A stretch of 64,000 bases of DNA from Janibacter sp. CX7. Lineage in GTDB: Bacteria; Actinomycetota; Actinomycetes; Actinomycetales; Dermatophilaceae. Under the pieces are notes generated by a model. The model saw only the letters and a list, made by a program, of their open reading frames with translations, was not told the DNA's origin and did no database searches. The stretch covers positions 1,550,001 through 1,614,000 of the forward strand of contig NZ_CP101464.1 of the NCBI RefSeq assembly GCF_024362365.1, written 5' to 3'. Each line of letters starts with the position of its first letter. The stretch's first letter is position 1. Positions 1 through 8,739 of the stretch are shown in pieces. The position numbers and the translations under genes were made by a program.

Positions 1-565
1 CGCCGGTCGTCGGCGCGGCGACCGGCGCCAGGTCGACGAGCGGCACGGCGAAGGGAGCCCGTCCCACGGGCAGCAGGCTGCCGGGGGAGGGCACCGCCGG
101 GCCGAGTCCGGCGAGGGTGTCGGTCGAGCGGGAGCGCAGCACCGGCTCGACGTCGATCCCACCGCGCACGGCGAGATAACTGCGCAGCCCGGCCGCCGCC
201 GCCCCGAGCCGCAGCCGCGCCCCGTCCGGCAGCCAGGTCACCGCCGCGTGGCCCACTGGGACCCCGTCGACGGTCGCGGGGGTGGTCGCCCCCGTCACGG
301 CGAACCACGTGCCGCCGACGGACCGCACCTCGAGCCCGCCGAAGGTGACCTCGAGGGCCGCGGCCCCCTCCCGGTTGCCGAGCAGCCGGTTGGCCAGCCG
401 GAGCGAGCCCGGGTCGGCGGCGCCGGACCGGCCCACGCCCAGCCCGGCGAGCCCGACCCGGCCGAGGTCCTGGACGGTCGTCTGCGGCCCGGTCGCGAGG
501 ACCTCGATCGCCCGCGTCCCGGCCCCGGCCCGGGCCGCCGTCCCGGTCACCGCCCCGGTACTCAC
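1..565 (-). CDS. pxpC: 5-oxoprolinase subunit C (biotin-dependent carboxyltransferase family), partial
   Basis: This is the N-terminal 188 codons; the gene runs off the left edge of the window. PxpC works with PxpA and PxpB to open 5-oxoproline to glutamate using ATP. The visible part carries the family motif TTVQDLGR at about residues 29-36, followed by a gap-free KipA/PxpC-like sequence (GRSGAADPGSLRLANRLLGN). The GTG start overlaps the pxpB stop by four bases (GTGA), so it is the last gene of the operon seen here. KipA/PxpC proteins are usually about 280-330 residues, so roughly 60% is present. The call rests on motif recognition plus operon context, and is firm. Confidence 0.9.
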   Translation of the reverse strand, partial: MSTGAVTGTAARAGAGTRAIEVLATGPQTTVQDLGRVGLAGLGVGRSGAADPGSLRLANRLLGNREGAAALEVTFGGLEVRSVGGTWFAVTGATTPATVDGVPVGHAAVTWLPDGARLRLGAAAAGLRSYLAVRGGIDVEPVLRSRSTDTLAGLGPAVPSPGSLLPVGRAPFAVPLVDLAPVAAPTTG

Positions 566-1176
566 GACGACACCTCGACGTAGCGCACCGTCGTGCCGGG
601 CACGAGCAGCGCCGGGGGCTCGCGGCCGATGTCCCACACCTTGAGCGTGGTGCGGCCGATCAGCTGCCAGCCTCCCGGGGACTCGCGCGGGTAGACGCTC
701 GCGAACTCGCCGGCGATCGCCACGGACCCGGCCGGCACGCGCGTGCGGGGGTTGTCGCGTCGCGGCACCCGCAGCCGCTCGTCCCCGCCGATCATGTAGC
801 CGAAGCCGGGCGCGAAACCGCAGAAGGCGACGGTCCACGGAGACCCGGTGTGTGCCTCGATGACGCCCCGCTCGCCGAGCCCGGTGATCCGACCCACCTC
901 GGCCAGGTCCTCACCGTCGTAGACGACCGGGATCTCCACCTCACCCGTCGTGGCCCGCTCGTGGCTGCCGACGGTGACGCCCGAGACCTGCCGCGAGATC
1001 CGCTCCACGTCGGTCGCCCTCGGGTCGATCGTCACGAGCAGCGTCGACGCGGCCGGCACGAGGTCGATGACCCCCTCGGGCAGGTCCTCGTCGAGCTGGG
1101 CGTAGAGCGAGAGCACCTCGTCGAGGTCGCCGAGCTCGACGAGCAGCGCGGTGTCACCCGCGGGCATCAGCCTCAT
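562..1176 (-). CDS. pxpB: 5-oxoprolinase subunit B (KipI/allophanate hydrolase subunit 1 family)
   Basis: 204-residue KipI-family protein, full length for the family. Signature segments are FAPGFGY at residues 121-127, VPAGSVAI at 147-154 and YPRESPGGW at 162-170, all typical of PxpB/KipI and of the carboxyltransferase domain 1 fold. It is expected to act in the cytoplasm as part of the PxpABC 5-oxoprolinase. The ATG start lies in an ATGA overlap with the pxpA stop, and the stop overlaps the pxpC start, so the three subunits are translationally coupled. In Bacillus KipI also inhibits kinase KinA; nothing here suggests that role. Confidence 0.93.
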   Translation of the reverse strand: MRLMPAGDTALLVELGDLDEVLSLYAQLDEDLPEGVIDLVPAASTLLVTIDPRATDVERISRQVSGVTVGSHERATTGEVEIPVVYDGEDLAEVGRITGLGERGVIEAHTGSPWTVAFCGFAPGFGYMIGGDERLRVPRRDNPRTRVPAGSVAIAGEFASVYPRESPGGWQLIGRTTLKVWDIGREPPALLVPGTTVRYVEVSS

Positions 1177-1940
1177 GCCGCCCCCAGGGCGAAGGGAGTG
1201 AGCCGCACCCCGGCATCCTCGAGCCCGGCGCGCACACGCCGGGCGATCTCGACCGCACCGGGGCTGTCGCCGTGCACGCACAGCGACCCGGCGGGGGCCG
1301 GCACGACGCTGCCGTCGACGGCGACGACCTCTCCCTTCGTCGCGATCCGGATGCACCGCTGCGCGATCTCGTCGGGTTCGTGGAGCACGGCGCCGGCCTC
1401 GCGTCGCGAGACGAGGGTGCCCTCGGGGGTGTACGCCCGATCGGCGAAGGCCTCGCCGACCGTCGTCAGGCCGGCCTCGCCGGCCAGCCGCAGCCAGGCC
1501 GAGCCGGGCAGGCCGAGGACGGGCAGCGTCGGGTCGTACTGCACGACGGCCGCGACGACCGCGGCGGCCTGCTCCTCGTGGTGGACGATGGCGTTGTAGA
1601 GCGCCCCGTGCGGCTTGACGTAGCGCACCCGCGTCCCGGCGACCCGGGCGAAGGCCTCGAGCGCGCCGATCTGGTAGAGCACGTCGTCGGTCAGCTCGGC
1701 CGGTGCGATGTCGATGAAGCGTCGCCCGAAGCCCGCCAGGTCCCGATAGCCCACCTGGGCGCCGATGGCGACGCCCCGGGCCGCGGCCTCCTCGCAGCTG
1801 TGGCGCAGCACCGACGAGTCGCCGGCATGGAATCCGCACGCGACGTTGGCGCTCGAGACCACCTCGAGCATCGCGTCGTCGTCGCCGAGGGTCCAGCGGC
1901 CGAAGCTCTCACCGAGGTCGGCGTTGAGGTCGATCTGCAT
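1173..1940 (-). CDS. pxpA: 5-oxoprolinase subunit A (LamB/YcsF family)
   Basis: 255-residue LamB/YcsF protein. The N-terminus IDLNADLGE, the block [10 protein letters not shown] at residues 32-41 and VKPHGALYN at 108-116 are the diagnostic family motifs and supply the metal and active-site residues of the subunit. It hydrolyses phosphorylated 5-oxoproline in the PxpABC complex, recycling this glutamate damage product. Two ATGs lie in tandem; the second (1940) was chosen because it sits six bases after an AGGAG site, the first only three. It is followed with overlap by pxpB and preceded by the NRAMP-like gene, the same content as the Bacillus ycsF-ycsG-kipI-kipA locus. Confidence 0.94.
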   Translation of the reverse strand: MQIDLNADLGESFGRWTLGDDDAMLEVVSSANVACGFHAGDSSVLRHSCEEAAARGVAIGAQVGYRDLAGFGRRFIDIAPAELTDDVLYQIGALEAFARVAGTRVRYVKPHGALYNAIVHHEEQAAAVVAAVVQYDPTLPVLGLPGSAWLRLAGEAGLTTVGEAFADRAYTPEGTLVSRREAGAVLHEPDEIAQRCIRIATKGEVVAVDGSVVPAPAGSLCVHGDSPGAVEIARRVRAGLEDAGVRLTPFALGAA

Positions 1941-1981
1941 CATCTGCTCCTGTCGTCGTACGTCGTGGTCGGTCCCGGGAC

Positions 1982-3238
1982 TCACTGCTCCCAGAGGTCG
2001 ACGATCCCGCTGAAGGACTCGTAGCCGAGGTAGATCGTCAGCAGCCACACGACGAGCCCGACGTAGGCCAGGACCTTGGGGTAGCGGTAGCCGCCGAGCA
2101 GGTCCCGCCGCATGAGTGCCACCCAGATGAGGATGCCGAAGCCGAAGGGGAGGATGAGGCCGTTGAGCGCACCGGCGAGGACGAGCAGCGTCGCCGGAGT
2201 CTGCCCGAGGGAGAGGTAGATGGCTGCGGAGAAGATGATGAAGCCGACGACGACCCACTGCGCGTGCCGCTTGATCGTCTCGCTGAAGGTCGTCAGGAAG
2301 CTCACCGAGGTGTACGACGCCCCGATGACGCTCGTGATGCTCGCGGCCCAGAGGATGACACCGAAGATGTGCAGACCGACCTTGCCGAGTGCCGACTCGA
2401 AGGCCACGGCCGGAGGGTTGTCGACCCCGACGAGGTTCACGCCACCGACGACGACTCCGAGGATCGCGAGGAAGAGCAGTGCACGCATGACGCCGGTGAC
2501 GAGGATGCCGGTGATCGAGCCGCGGCTGATCTCGGCGACGCGCTCGGGGCCGGTGATGCCGGAGTCGACGATGCGGTGGGCGCCGGCGTAGGTGATGTAG
2601 CCGCCGACGGTGCCGCCGATGAGGGTGGTGATGATGAGGAACTCGACCTTGTCGGGCATCACGGTCTGCTTGAGCGCCTCGCCGTAGGGCGGCTCGGTCG
2701 CGACGGCGGCGTAGGCGACCATCGCGATCATCAGCACGCCGAGGACGACGACGATCCGGTCCATGGCCACGCCGGCGCGCTTGCTGACGAAGATGCCGAT
2801 GGCGACGAGGGCGGAGATCGCACCGCCGATCTTGGCGTCGACGCCGAGCATCGCGTTGGCGCCCAGCCCGGTCCCGCCGATGTTGCCGATGTTGAAGACG
2901 AGCCCGCCGAAGACGACGAGTCCGGCGAGGACGTAGCCGAAGCCGGGGATCACCTTGTTGGCGAGGTCCTGGGCGCGCAGGCCGGAGACGCCGATGACGC
3001 GCCAGACGTTCAGCTGCACGGCGATGTCGACGATGATCGAGATGACGATCGCGAAGGCGAAGGCTGCGCCGAGCTGCGCGGTGAAGACGGTGGTCTGGGT
3101 GATGAAGCCCGGGCCGATCGCGCTGGTGGCCATGAGGAACATCGCCCCGAGGAGCGCGCCCTTCGTGGCCGTGGCGGCCGTGCCGGGGGGCTTCACCGAT
3201 CCGGCGTCGTGGGTGTCGGGGCTGGGAGCCTGCGTCAT
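1982..3238 (-). CDS. NRAMP-superfamily membrane protein (YcsG-like)
   Basis: 418-residue integral membrane protein with about eleven hydrophobic helices. It resembles NRAMP divalent-metal transporters overall. However, helix 1 reads AIGPGFITQ (around residues 40-48) where true Mn/Fe NRAMPs have the metal-binding DPGN, and no MPH motif is apparent in helix 6. This fits the YcsG subgroup that travels with 5-oxoprolinase genes, so a role in uptake of 5-oxoproline or a related compound is more plausible than metal transport; that is inference. The start at 3238 was chosen over an upstream ATG because AGGAG lies seven bases before it. It is the first gene of the operon. Confidence 0.85.
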   Translation of the reverse strand: MTQAPSPDTHDAGSVKPPGTAATATKGALLGAMFLMATSAIGPGFITQTTVFTAQLGAAFAFAIVISIIVDIAVQLNVWRVIGVSGLRAQDLANKVIPGFGYVLAGLVVFGGLVFNIGNIGGTGLGANAMLGVDAKIGGAISALVAIGIFVSKRAGVAMDRIVVVLGVLMIAMVAYAAVATEPPYGEALKQTVMPDKVEFLIITTLIGGTVGGYITYAGAHRIVDSGITGPERVAEISRGSITGILVTGVMRALLFLAILGVVVGGVNLVGVDNPPAVAFESALGKVGLHIFGVILWAASITSVIGASYTSVSFLTTFSETIKRHAQWVVVGFIIFSAAIYLSLGQTPATLLVLAGALNGLILPFGFGILIWVALMRRDLLGGYRYPKVLAYVGLVVWLLTIYLGYESFSGIVDLWEQ

Positions 3239-3297
3239 CGGGGTTCTCCTGTCGCTCACGGGACCACCTCAGTGTGCTCCCGATCAGCCAAAGTAGC

Positions 3298-3312
3298 GAT
3301 TGTTCAACAATC
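3298..3312. promoter_or_regulatory. Palindromic operator between the pxp operon and the GntR gene
   Basis: A perfect 15-base palindrome, GATTGTT-C-AACAATC, with 7-base arms in the 131-base gap between divergent genes. Size and symmetry suit a FadR-subfamily GntR dimer, and the only regulator nearby is the adjacent GntR gene. Control of the pxp operon and autoregulation are inferred from position. Confidence 0.6.
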
Positions 3313-3369
3313 CCGCAATACCCCTATCGGCTAGAGTCGCCGCAGACCGGTGACGAAGGGGTGAGCGGG

Positions 3370-4050
3370 ATGGCGGACGACTGGGTCGCGGCGCTGGAGG
3401 CGCAGCGAGAGCAGATGGAGCGCGCGAGTGCGACCGACAAGGTCGCCGATGCACTGCGGACGCGGATCACCGAGGGCGATCTGCGCCCGGGGGTGCGGTT
3501 GTCCGAGGAGCGCATCGGGCGAGCGCTCGGCGTCTCCCGCAACACGTTGCGCGAGGCCTTCCACCTCCTCGGTCACGAGGGTCTGGTCGTCCGTGAGTTC
3601 AACCGCGGGGTCTTCGTCCGGTCGCTCGATGTCGACGACGTGCGCGACCTCTACGCCTTCCGGCGGGTCCTCGAGACCGCGGCCGTCCGCCGGCTGGCCG
3701 AGCGGGGCGGCGACCTGACCGCCGTCCGTGCCGCCGTGGACGAAGGGGGGCGCGCCGCGGCCGACGAGGACTGGCGGGCGCTGGGCTCGGCCAACATGCA
3801 CTTCCACGCCGAGCTCACCGCCCTGGCGGGGATCCGGCGACTCGACGAGGCGATGCGACAGGTCCTCGCGCAGATGCGCCTGGTTTTCGCGACGATGGAC
3901 GACCCCCGCACCTTCCACCAGCCCTACCTCGCCCACAACCGTGTGCTCGTCGAGCTTCTCGACGCCGGCCGGTGGCCCGAGGCGGAGCAGTCCCTGCTCG
4001 ACTACCTCGCGACGGCAGAGAGCCAGCTCCTGGCAGCCATGGCCGCCTGA
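3370..4050 (+). CDS. GntR family transcriptional regulator (FadR/FCD subfamily)
   Basis: 226 residues: a winged helix-turn-helix at about 20-85, with recognition helix around GVSRNTLREAF (54-64), and an FCD effector domain from about 90 to 215 containing the usual His and Asp residues (NMHFHAEL). It is the likely sensor and repressor of the divergent 5-oxoproline operon, replacing the IclR-type KipR found in Bacillus. The ATG at 3370 was chosen because a GAAGGGG site lies about eight bases upstream; an in-frame GTG at 3361 would overlap that site. The palindrome at 3298-3312 is the obvious candidate binding site. Confidence 0.9.
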   Translation: MADDWVAALEAQREQMERASATDKVADALRTRITEGDLRPGVRLSEERIGRALGVSRNTLREAFHLLGHEGLVVREFNRGVFVRSLDVDDVRDLYAFRRVLETAAVRRLAERGGDLTAVRAAVDEGGRAAADEDWRALGSANMHFHAELTALAGIRRLDEAMRQVLAQMRLVFATMDDPRTFHQPYLAHNRVLVELLDAGRWPEAEQSLLDYLATAESQLLAAMAA

Positions 4051-4121
4051 GCGCCGGGTGCAGTTTGCCGGCGCGGAGGGTTGGGTACGTCCCCTTCGTC
4101 CCGACGACGAAGGAGCACCTG

Positions 4122-5024
4122 ATGATCGAGGCAGAGATCGCCCGAAGAGCCGCGCAGCTGGCCAACGGCCCCAAAGGGGGATTCGCCGCCCAGCAGCAGC
4201 AGCTGCCCGGCGAGACCCGCGAGATGGACCCCCTTCCCGACCACGGTGAGGACAGCTGGGTCGGCGCCGAGCGCCTCAAGGGGATGCGCGCGCTCATCAC
4301 CGGTGGCGACTCGGGCATCGGTCGGGCCGTCGCCATCGCCTTCGCGCGGGAGGGAGCAGACGTGGCGCTGGGCTACCTGCCGCAGGAGCAGGACGATGCC
4401 GAGGTGACGGCTGACTGGGTCCAGCAGGCGGGCCGCATCGCCATGCTCTGCCCGGCGGACATCACCGAGCGCACCGCGTGCGACGAGGTCGTCGACACAG
4501 CGGTCGACGGCCTGGGTGGGCTCGACGTCCTGGTCAACAACGCCGGGGTGCAGATGGCCCGTGACGAGGGCTTGGAGGACATCAGCGACGAGCGCATCGA
4601 CCGAGTGATGCGGACCAACCTGCACGCCCTCTTCTGGCTGACGCGGGCGGCGCTGCCGCACCTCGGGCGAGGTTCGAGCATCATCAACGTCAGCTCGATC
4701 CAGGCCTTCGAGCCCTCGACGTCCTTGCTCGACTACGCGGCGACCAAGGCGGCGATCAACAACTTCACCGTCAACCTCGCTGCCGAGGTCGGGTCCCGGG
4801 GCATCAGGGTCAATGCCGTTGCCCCGGGACCGATCTGGACACCGCTCCAGCCGGCCACCCAGAGGAGGGAGAAGATCGAGGCCTTCGGTGCGGACACCCC
4901 CTTGGGCCGTGCCGGCCAGCCAGCCGAGGTGGCCGGGGCCTTCGTCTTCCTCGCCTCCCCGCGGGAGGCGAGCTATGTGTCGGGCACGGTGCTCGGCGTG
5001 ACCGGCGGCAAGCCGGTCTTCTGA
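4122..5024 (+). CDS. SDR family oxidoreductase (YhdF/YdaD general-stress type)
   Basis: 300-residue short-chain dehydrogenase. The cofactor motif TGGDSGIG is at residues 60-67, NNAG at 139-142, catalytic Ser at 191/192 and YAATK at 205-209. The roughly 50-residue N-terminal extension with a glutamine run (QQQQ) and the PLPDHGEDSW segment are typical of the glucose-1-dehydrogenase-like SDRs linked to general stress in Gram-positives. The substrate cannot be told from sequence. The start is an ATG preceded by AAGGAG. It stands alone, downstream of the GntR gene and convergent with nhaA. Confidence 0.88.
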   Translation: MIEAEIARRAAQLANGPKGGFAAQQQQLPGETREMDPLPDHGEDSWVGAERLKGMRALITGGDSGIGRAVAIAFAREGADVALGYLPQEQDDAEVTADWVQQAGRIAMLCPADITERTACDEVVDTAVDGLGGLDVLVNNAGVQMARDEGLEDISDERIDRVMRTNLHALFWLTRAALPHLGRGSSIINVSSIQAFEPSTSLLDYAATKAAINNFTVNLAAEVGSRGIRVNAVAPGPIWTPLQPATQRREKIEAFGADTPLGRAGQPAEVAGAFVFLASPREASYVSGTVLGVTGGKPVF

Positions 5025-5029
5025 CGGGG

Positions 5030-6310
5030 TCAGGCGGGCGCGGAGCCCCGAGCCCGCGCCGCGCGGCTGCGCACCGCGAGGAAGCCACCTCCGACGAGTG
5101 CGGAGACGAGCGAGCCGAGCAGCACGCCGATCTTGACGTGCTCGTCGGCGACGCTCGCGGCGCCGTAGGCGAGCTCGCCGACGAGCAGCGAGACGGTGAA
5201 GCCCACACCGGCCACGAAGCCCATGCCGATGATGTCCGGCCAGCGCAGCGACTCGTCGAGCTGGAAGGCCGGAAGTCGGCTCAGCAGGAAGGTCGTGGCG
5301 GTGATCCCGATCGGCTTGCCGAGGAAGAGCCCGGCGATGATGCCGAGGGTGATCGGGTCCTGCATCGCGGTGCGGAAGCCGTCGAGCCCACCCACGGTGA
5401 CCCCTGCCGAGAAGAAGGCGAAGACCGGGACCGCGACCAGCGTGGTGAAGACACCCCACTGGTCGGCGAGGTAGGCCGTCAGGCCGTCGTAGACGGGCGT
5501 CCCGTCCTCGTCGGTCGAGCTCTGCACCCGAGCCCGCTGGGTGGCGACGACGGGGACGGTGAAACCGAGCAGCACGCCGGCAACCGTCGCGTGGATGCCG
5601 GACGCGTGCACGAGCGCCCAGGTGAGTGCGGCCAGGGGGGCGAGGAGCCACCAGGTGATGACCCCGCGCTGGACCAGCAGCGCGAAGAGGGCGAGCGGCA
5701 CGAGCGCGAGGAGCAGCCACTGCAGCTGCAGTCCCTCGGCGTAGACGATGGCGATGATCGTGATGGCGATCAGGTCGTCGACGATCGCCAGGGTCAGCAG
5801 GAAGACCCGCAGCGCCGGCGGCAGGTAGCGCCCGACGACGGCGAGCACGGCGACGGCGAAGGCGATGTCGGTGGCGGTGGGGATCGCCCAGCCGCGCATC
5901 GCCCCCTCGGAGTCGGAGGACAGGGCGATGGCGGCGAAGATCAGCGCCGGCGTGACGACGCCGCCGAAGGCGGCCGCGATGGGCAGGGCGGCCTGCCTCG
6001 GGTTGTGCAGCTTGCCCGCGACGAACTCCTCCTTGAGCTCGAGGCCGACGACGAAGAAGAAGATCGCGAGCAGACCGTCAGCGGCCCACTCACCGATCGT
6101 CAGGTCGAGGTGCAGCGCGTGCGGGCCGACGGTGAAGTCGCGGACCGCGGTGTAGAGATCAGCGGCGGGAGTGTTGGCCAGGAGGAGGGCGACGACGGTC
6201 GCGCCGAGCAGGAGCGCTCCGCCGACGGCGTCGCTCTGCGCCGTGGCGTGCACACCGCGCCACAGCTCGTGGGGAGCCAGACGGCTCGTGGTTCGGGGGG
6301 TCTGGGACAT
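5030..6310 (-). CDS. nhaA: Na+/H+ antiporter NhaA
   Basis: 426-residue NhaA-family antiporter that exports Na+ in exchange for H+ at the cytoplasmic membrane. Key residues are visible: the unwound helix 4 motif PTATDIAF (144-151, Asp148) and the paired aspartates in AIVDDLIAI (Asp178-Asp179) that form the ion site. About twelve hydrophobic helices are present, with a short basic C-terminal tail. The gene is preceded by a 245-base stretch between the upstream terminator and its ATG, long for a simple promoter, containing a hairpin and a possible short ORF. It fits the osmotic and salt theme of the window. Confidence 0.95.
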   Translation of the reverse strand: MSQTPRTTSRLAPHELWRGVHATAQSDAVGGALLLGATVVALLLANTPAADLYTAVRDFTVGPHALHLDLTIGEWAADGLLAIFFFVVGLELKEEFVAGKLHNPRQAALPIAAAFGGVVTPALIFAAIALSSDSEGAMRGWAIPTATDIAFAVAVLAVVGRYLPPALRVFLLTLAIVDDLIAITIIAIVYAEGLQLQWLLLALVPLALFALLVQRGVITWWLLAPLAALTWALVHASGIHATVAGVLLGFTVPVVATQRARVQSSTDEDGTPVYDGLTAYLADQWGVFTTLVAVPVFAFFSAGVTVGGLDGFRTAMQDPITLGIIAGLFLGKPIGITATTFLLSRLPAFQLDESLRWPDIIGMGFVAGVGFTVSLLVGELAYGAASVADEHVKIGVLLGSLVSALVGGGFLAVRSRAARARGSAPA

Positions 6311-6364
6311 GCGTGACGACCTTGTCTTGCGAAGGGAGGTGGGCTGGTGGCGCCGTGTGGCGCG

Positions 6365-6475
6365 TCAGCCGCTCGGCGGCGGGCAGCCGGCGATCTCCCC
6401 GTGGGCATTGGTGCCCCACGTGCTGATCCAGCCATTGGTCCCGGGATGCCGCACCGTGCGCATGTGCGCGCGCAT
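6365..6475 (-). CDS. Possible 36-residue leader ORF upstream of nhaA
   Basis: A short reading frame running toward nhaA, starting at an ATG placed eight bases after a GGAGG site. The peptide contains PGTNGWISTWGTNAHGEIAG and ends in CPPPSG. Third positions are strongly G or C, except for AAT codons, which other genes here also use. The frame stays open upstream to a GTG at 6535 (56 residues), but that start has no ribosome site. The GGAGG lies in the 3' arm of a perfect 8-base hairpin (6481-6500), so access to it could be regulated. I do not recognise the peptide; it may be a small protein, a leader peptide or chance. Confidence 0.4.
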   Translation of the reverse strand: MRAHMRTVRHPGTNGWISTWGTNAHGEIAGCPPPSG

Positions 6476-6480
6476 GCGCG

Positions 6481-6500
6481 CCGCCTCCGCGAGGAGGCGG
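6481..6500 (-). promoter_or_regulatory. Hairpin enclosing a Shine-Dalgarno sequence in the nhaA leader
   Basis: Perfect inverted repeat with 8-base arms CCGCCTCC / GGAGGCGG and a 4-base loop. On the transcript toward nhaA the 3' arm contains GGAGG, positioned eight bases before the ATG of the small ORF at 6475. The arrangement suggests masking of that site; function is inferred. Confidence 0.45.
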
Positions 6501-6555
6501 GGCTGCGCGGCGGTGCGCGACTCGGGACCGGTCACAGGCTGAGTCTAGGGATGGA

Positions 6556-6599
6556 CGAAGGGAGGTGACCGGCGGGCTCGCCGCGGTCACCTCCCTTCG
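6556..6599 (-). terminator. Hairpin terminator after the MHS transporter gene
   Basis: Perfect 15-base arms beginning CGAAGGGAGG and ending CCTCCCTTCG around a 14-base loop, 16 bases past the stop of the transporter gene. No T-run follows, as is usual in very GC-rich actinobacteria. It separates the transporter transcript from the nhaA leader. Confidence 0.75.
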
Positions 6600-6614
6600 C
6601 GCTGCTGCCGTGCG

Positions 6615-8039
6615 TCAACGGCCGCAGGCGTCCATCGCTGCCTGCTCCTCGGCGATCGCGTCGGAGCCGAAGTCCTCCGGCTCGGACTCGGGGATGTCGG
6701 TGCCGTGGAGCGAGGCGCCGGCAGTCTCCTTGACGAAGAGCATCGCGATCATGCCGATGACGCAGGCGCCCATCATGTAGGCCGCGGGGAACTCGAGGAA
6801 GCCGGTGGCGTCGACGGCCGCCTCGTTGATCGTGCCCGCGGTGCCACCGAAGGCCGCCGTGAAGACGTTGTACGTCACGGCGAAGCCGGCGAACCGCACG
6901 TGGGCGGGGAACATCGCGGGGAAGGTCGCCGAGATCGTCGACAGCTGCGGGATGTAGAGCAGGCCGAGGACGGCGAAGCCGACCACCGCGCCGACGAAGC
7001 CGGTGCCCATGAGGAAGTACATCGGCAGCGCGAAGACGAAGAGGCCGATGAGCGAGAACCACCACATCGGCCGGCGGCCGGTGATGTCGGAAAAGTGGCC
7101 GCAGAAGGGCAGGATCAGCATCATCAACAGCTCGCCGACGATGATGACGATGAGCGACTCGTTGTCGCCCAGACCGATCTTGGTCTGCAGGTAGGTCGGC
7201 ATGTACGTCAGCAGGGTGTAGTTGACGACGTTGAGCGGGATGACCAGACCGGCCATGGTCAGCATCGGCTTCCAGTACTCGACCATGAGGTCACGCAGAC
7301 CCTTGGTGGCCGACTGCTCGCTCTCTCCGGCGTCCTCGAGGTCGGCGTAGACGGGCGTCTCGTCGAGCTTGGAGCGCAGGTAGAGGCCGATCGCGCCGAG
7401 CGGCCCGGCGACGAAGAAGGGAATGCGCCAGCCCCAGTCCTCCATGGCGGCCTCGCCCAGGACGAGCTGCAGCACGAGGACGACGGAGGCACCGAGCGCG
7501 AAGCCACCGAGCGTGCCGAACTCGAGGAAGCTGCCGTAGAGGCCGCGGCGCTTGTCCGGGGCGTACTCGGCCATGAAGGTCGCGGCGCCGCCGTACTCAC
7601 CACCGGTCGAGAAGCCCTGGATGAGACGCAGGATGATCAGCAGGATCGGCGCGCCGACGCCGATGGTCTCCGCGGTCGGCAGCAGGCCGATGCAGAAGGT
7701 CGCGGCCGACATCATGATGATCGTCATCGCGAGGACGCCCTTGCGACCGAGGCGGTCGCCGAGCGGGCCCCAGAAGAAGCCGCCGAAGGGGCGGGCGATG
7801 AAGGACACGGCGAGGGTGGCCATCGTCAGCAGCGTGGCGTGCTCGCCCGGGAAGAAGTGTGTGCCGATGTAGGTCGCGACCACCGCGTAGGCGCCGTAGT
7901 CGTACCACTCGGTGGCATTGCCCATCGCCGAGGCGGCGACGGCCTTGCGGATCGTCCGTCGGTCCGGCAGGTCCTCGAAGGCCGTGGCGCCGGATGCGCC
8001 TTCGGCAGCCGGATCACCAGCCGTGCTGTGCGTGCTCAT
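6615..8039 (-). CDS. MHS (metabolite:H+ symporter) family MFS transporter
   Basis: 474-residue MFS protein with twelve predicted helices. The motif NATEWYDYG at residues 41-49 in helix 1 and the GDRLGRK loop between helices 2 and 3 are diagnostic of the MHS branch (ProP, ShiA, KgtP, CitA). These import carboxylates, betaine or proline with protons. The exact substrate is not readable from sequence; osmoprotectant or dicarboxylate uptake are both possible. ATG 8039 has a textbook AAGGAG site. It ends at a strong hairpin and appears monocistronic. Confidence 0.88.
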   Translation of the reverse strand: MSTHSTAGDPAAEGASGATAFEDLPDRRTIRKAVAASAMGNATEWYDYGAYAVVATYIGTHFFPGEHATLLTMATLAVSFIARPFGGFFWGPLGDRLGRKGVLAMTIIMMSAATFCIGLLPTAETIGVGAPILLIILRLIQGFSTGGEYGGAATFMAEYAPDKRRGLYGSFLEFGTLGGFALGASVVLVLQLVLGEAAMEDWGWRIPFFVAGPLGAIGLYLRSKLDETPVYADLEDAGESEQSATKGLRDLMVEYWKPMLTMAGLVIPLNVVNYTLLTYMPTYLQTKIGLGDNESLIVIIVGELLMMLILPFCGHFSDITGRRPMWWFSLIGLFVFALPMYFLMGTGFVGAVVGFAVLGLLYIPQLSTISATFPAMFPAHVRFAGFAVTYNVFTAAFGGTAGTINEAAVDATGFLEFPAAYMMGACVIGMIAMLFVKETAGASLHGTDIPESEPEDFGSDAIAEEQAAMDACGR

Positions 8040-8157
8040 GGATCTCCTTGGGTTGATCTTTTCCGCGCCGTGGCGCGGCTTTGCACGTCTCCCGACGTTA
8101 CGTAGATCCACTCCGTGTCGCCATTCGAAACGCCGTGACCAGGGGTGGAGCGGTCTC

Positions 8158-8649
8158 TCAGGTCCCGGACCCCGGGGCGCGGCCACCGACGACGAAGGGG
8201 AGGACCACGAGAGATCCGAGGACGAGCAGGGTCATGGCGCCACCCACCGCGAGCGCCGCGGCCCGTCCGACCACGACATCGAAGACGAAGGTCGCGATCC
8301 CGGCGACGAGCAGCGAGACGAGGCCGAGGACGACTCGGGCAATCGCGTGCCCGGCGGCGACGACCCGGTCCTTGCGGCGCCATCTGAAGACCCGTCGGTG
8401 GATGGCTATCGGCGCGACGAGCGCGGTCGTCGTGGCCGTCGCGAGGAGGACGAGCGCGAGGTAGAGGCCGCGCTGGAAGGAGTCCAGGTCGGCGAAGGCC
8501 GACTGGAAGGGCAGGGTCAGAAGAAAACCCCCGAGCACCTGCACCCCGGTCTGCAGGACGCGGAACTCCTGCAGCAGGTCGTTCCAGTTGCGGTCGGCCC
8601 GTTCCGCGGGAGTCTCGTGGCGGTCACCGTCCCCGGCGTGCACGTTCAT
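8158..8649 (-). CDS. DUF6328 family membrane protein
   Basis: 163 residues. A short hydrophilic N-terminus leads into the conserved-looking segment NWNDLLQEFRVLQTGVQVL, then four hydrophobic helices separated by the basic loop RRVFRWRRKD. This matches the small actinobacterial membrane family named DUF6328, which has no known function. The start is an ATG preceded by a weak GGGG site. It is divergent from the PfpI-like gene with about 90 bases between. Function is unknown. Confidence 0.75.
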   Translation of the reverse strand: MNVHAGDGDRHETPAERADRNWNDLLQEFRVLQTGVQVLGGFLLTLPFQSAFADLDSFQRGLYLALVLLATATTTALVAPIAIHRRVFRWRRKDRVVAAGHAIARVVLGLVSLLVAGIATFVFDVVVGRAAALAVGGAMTLLVLGSLVVLPFVVGGRAPGSGT

Positions 8650-8739
8650 CACCCCATCCTGCCCCGGGGGGACGACACATGGGGGCAGCGGTGCCGGGTA
8701 GGGGCAGGGGACACCCGAATCTGACGACAGGAGCAGAGC

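Noticed and set aside
1982..3238. MntH-type Mn2+/Fe2+ transporter
   Set aside because: DPGN is absent and no MPH motif is apparent; operon context points to 5-oxoproline use.
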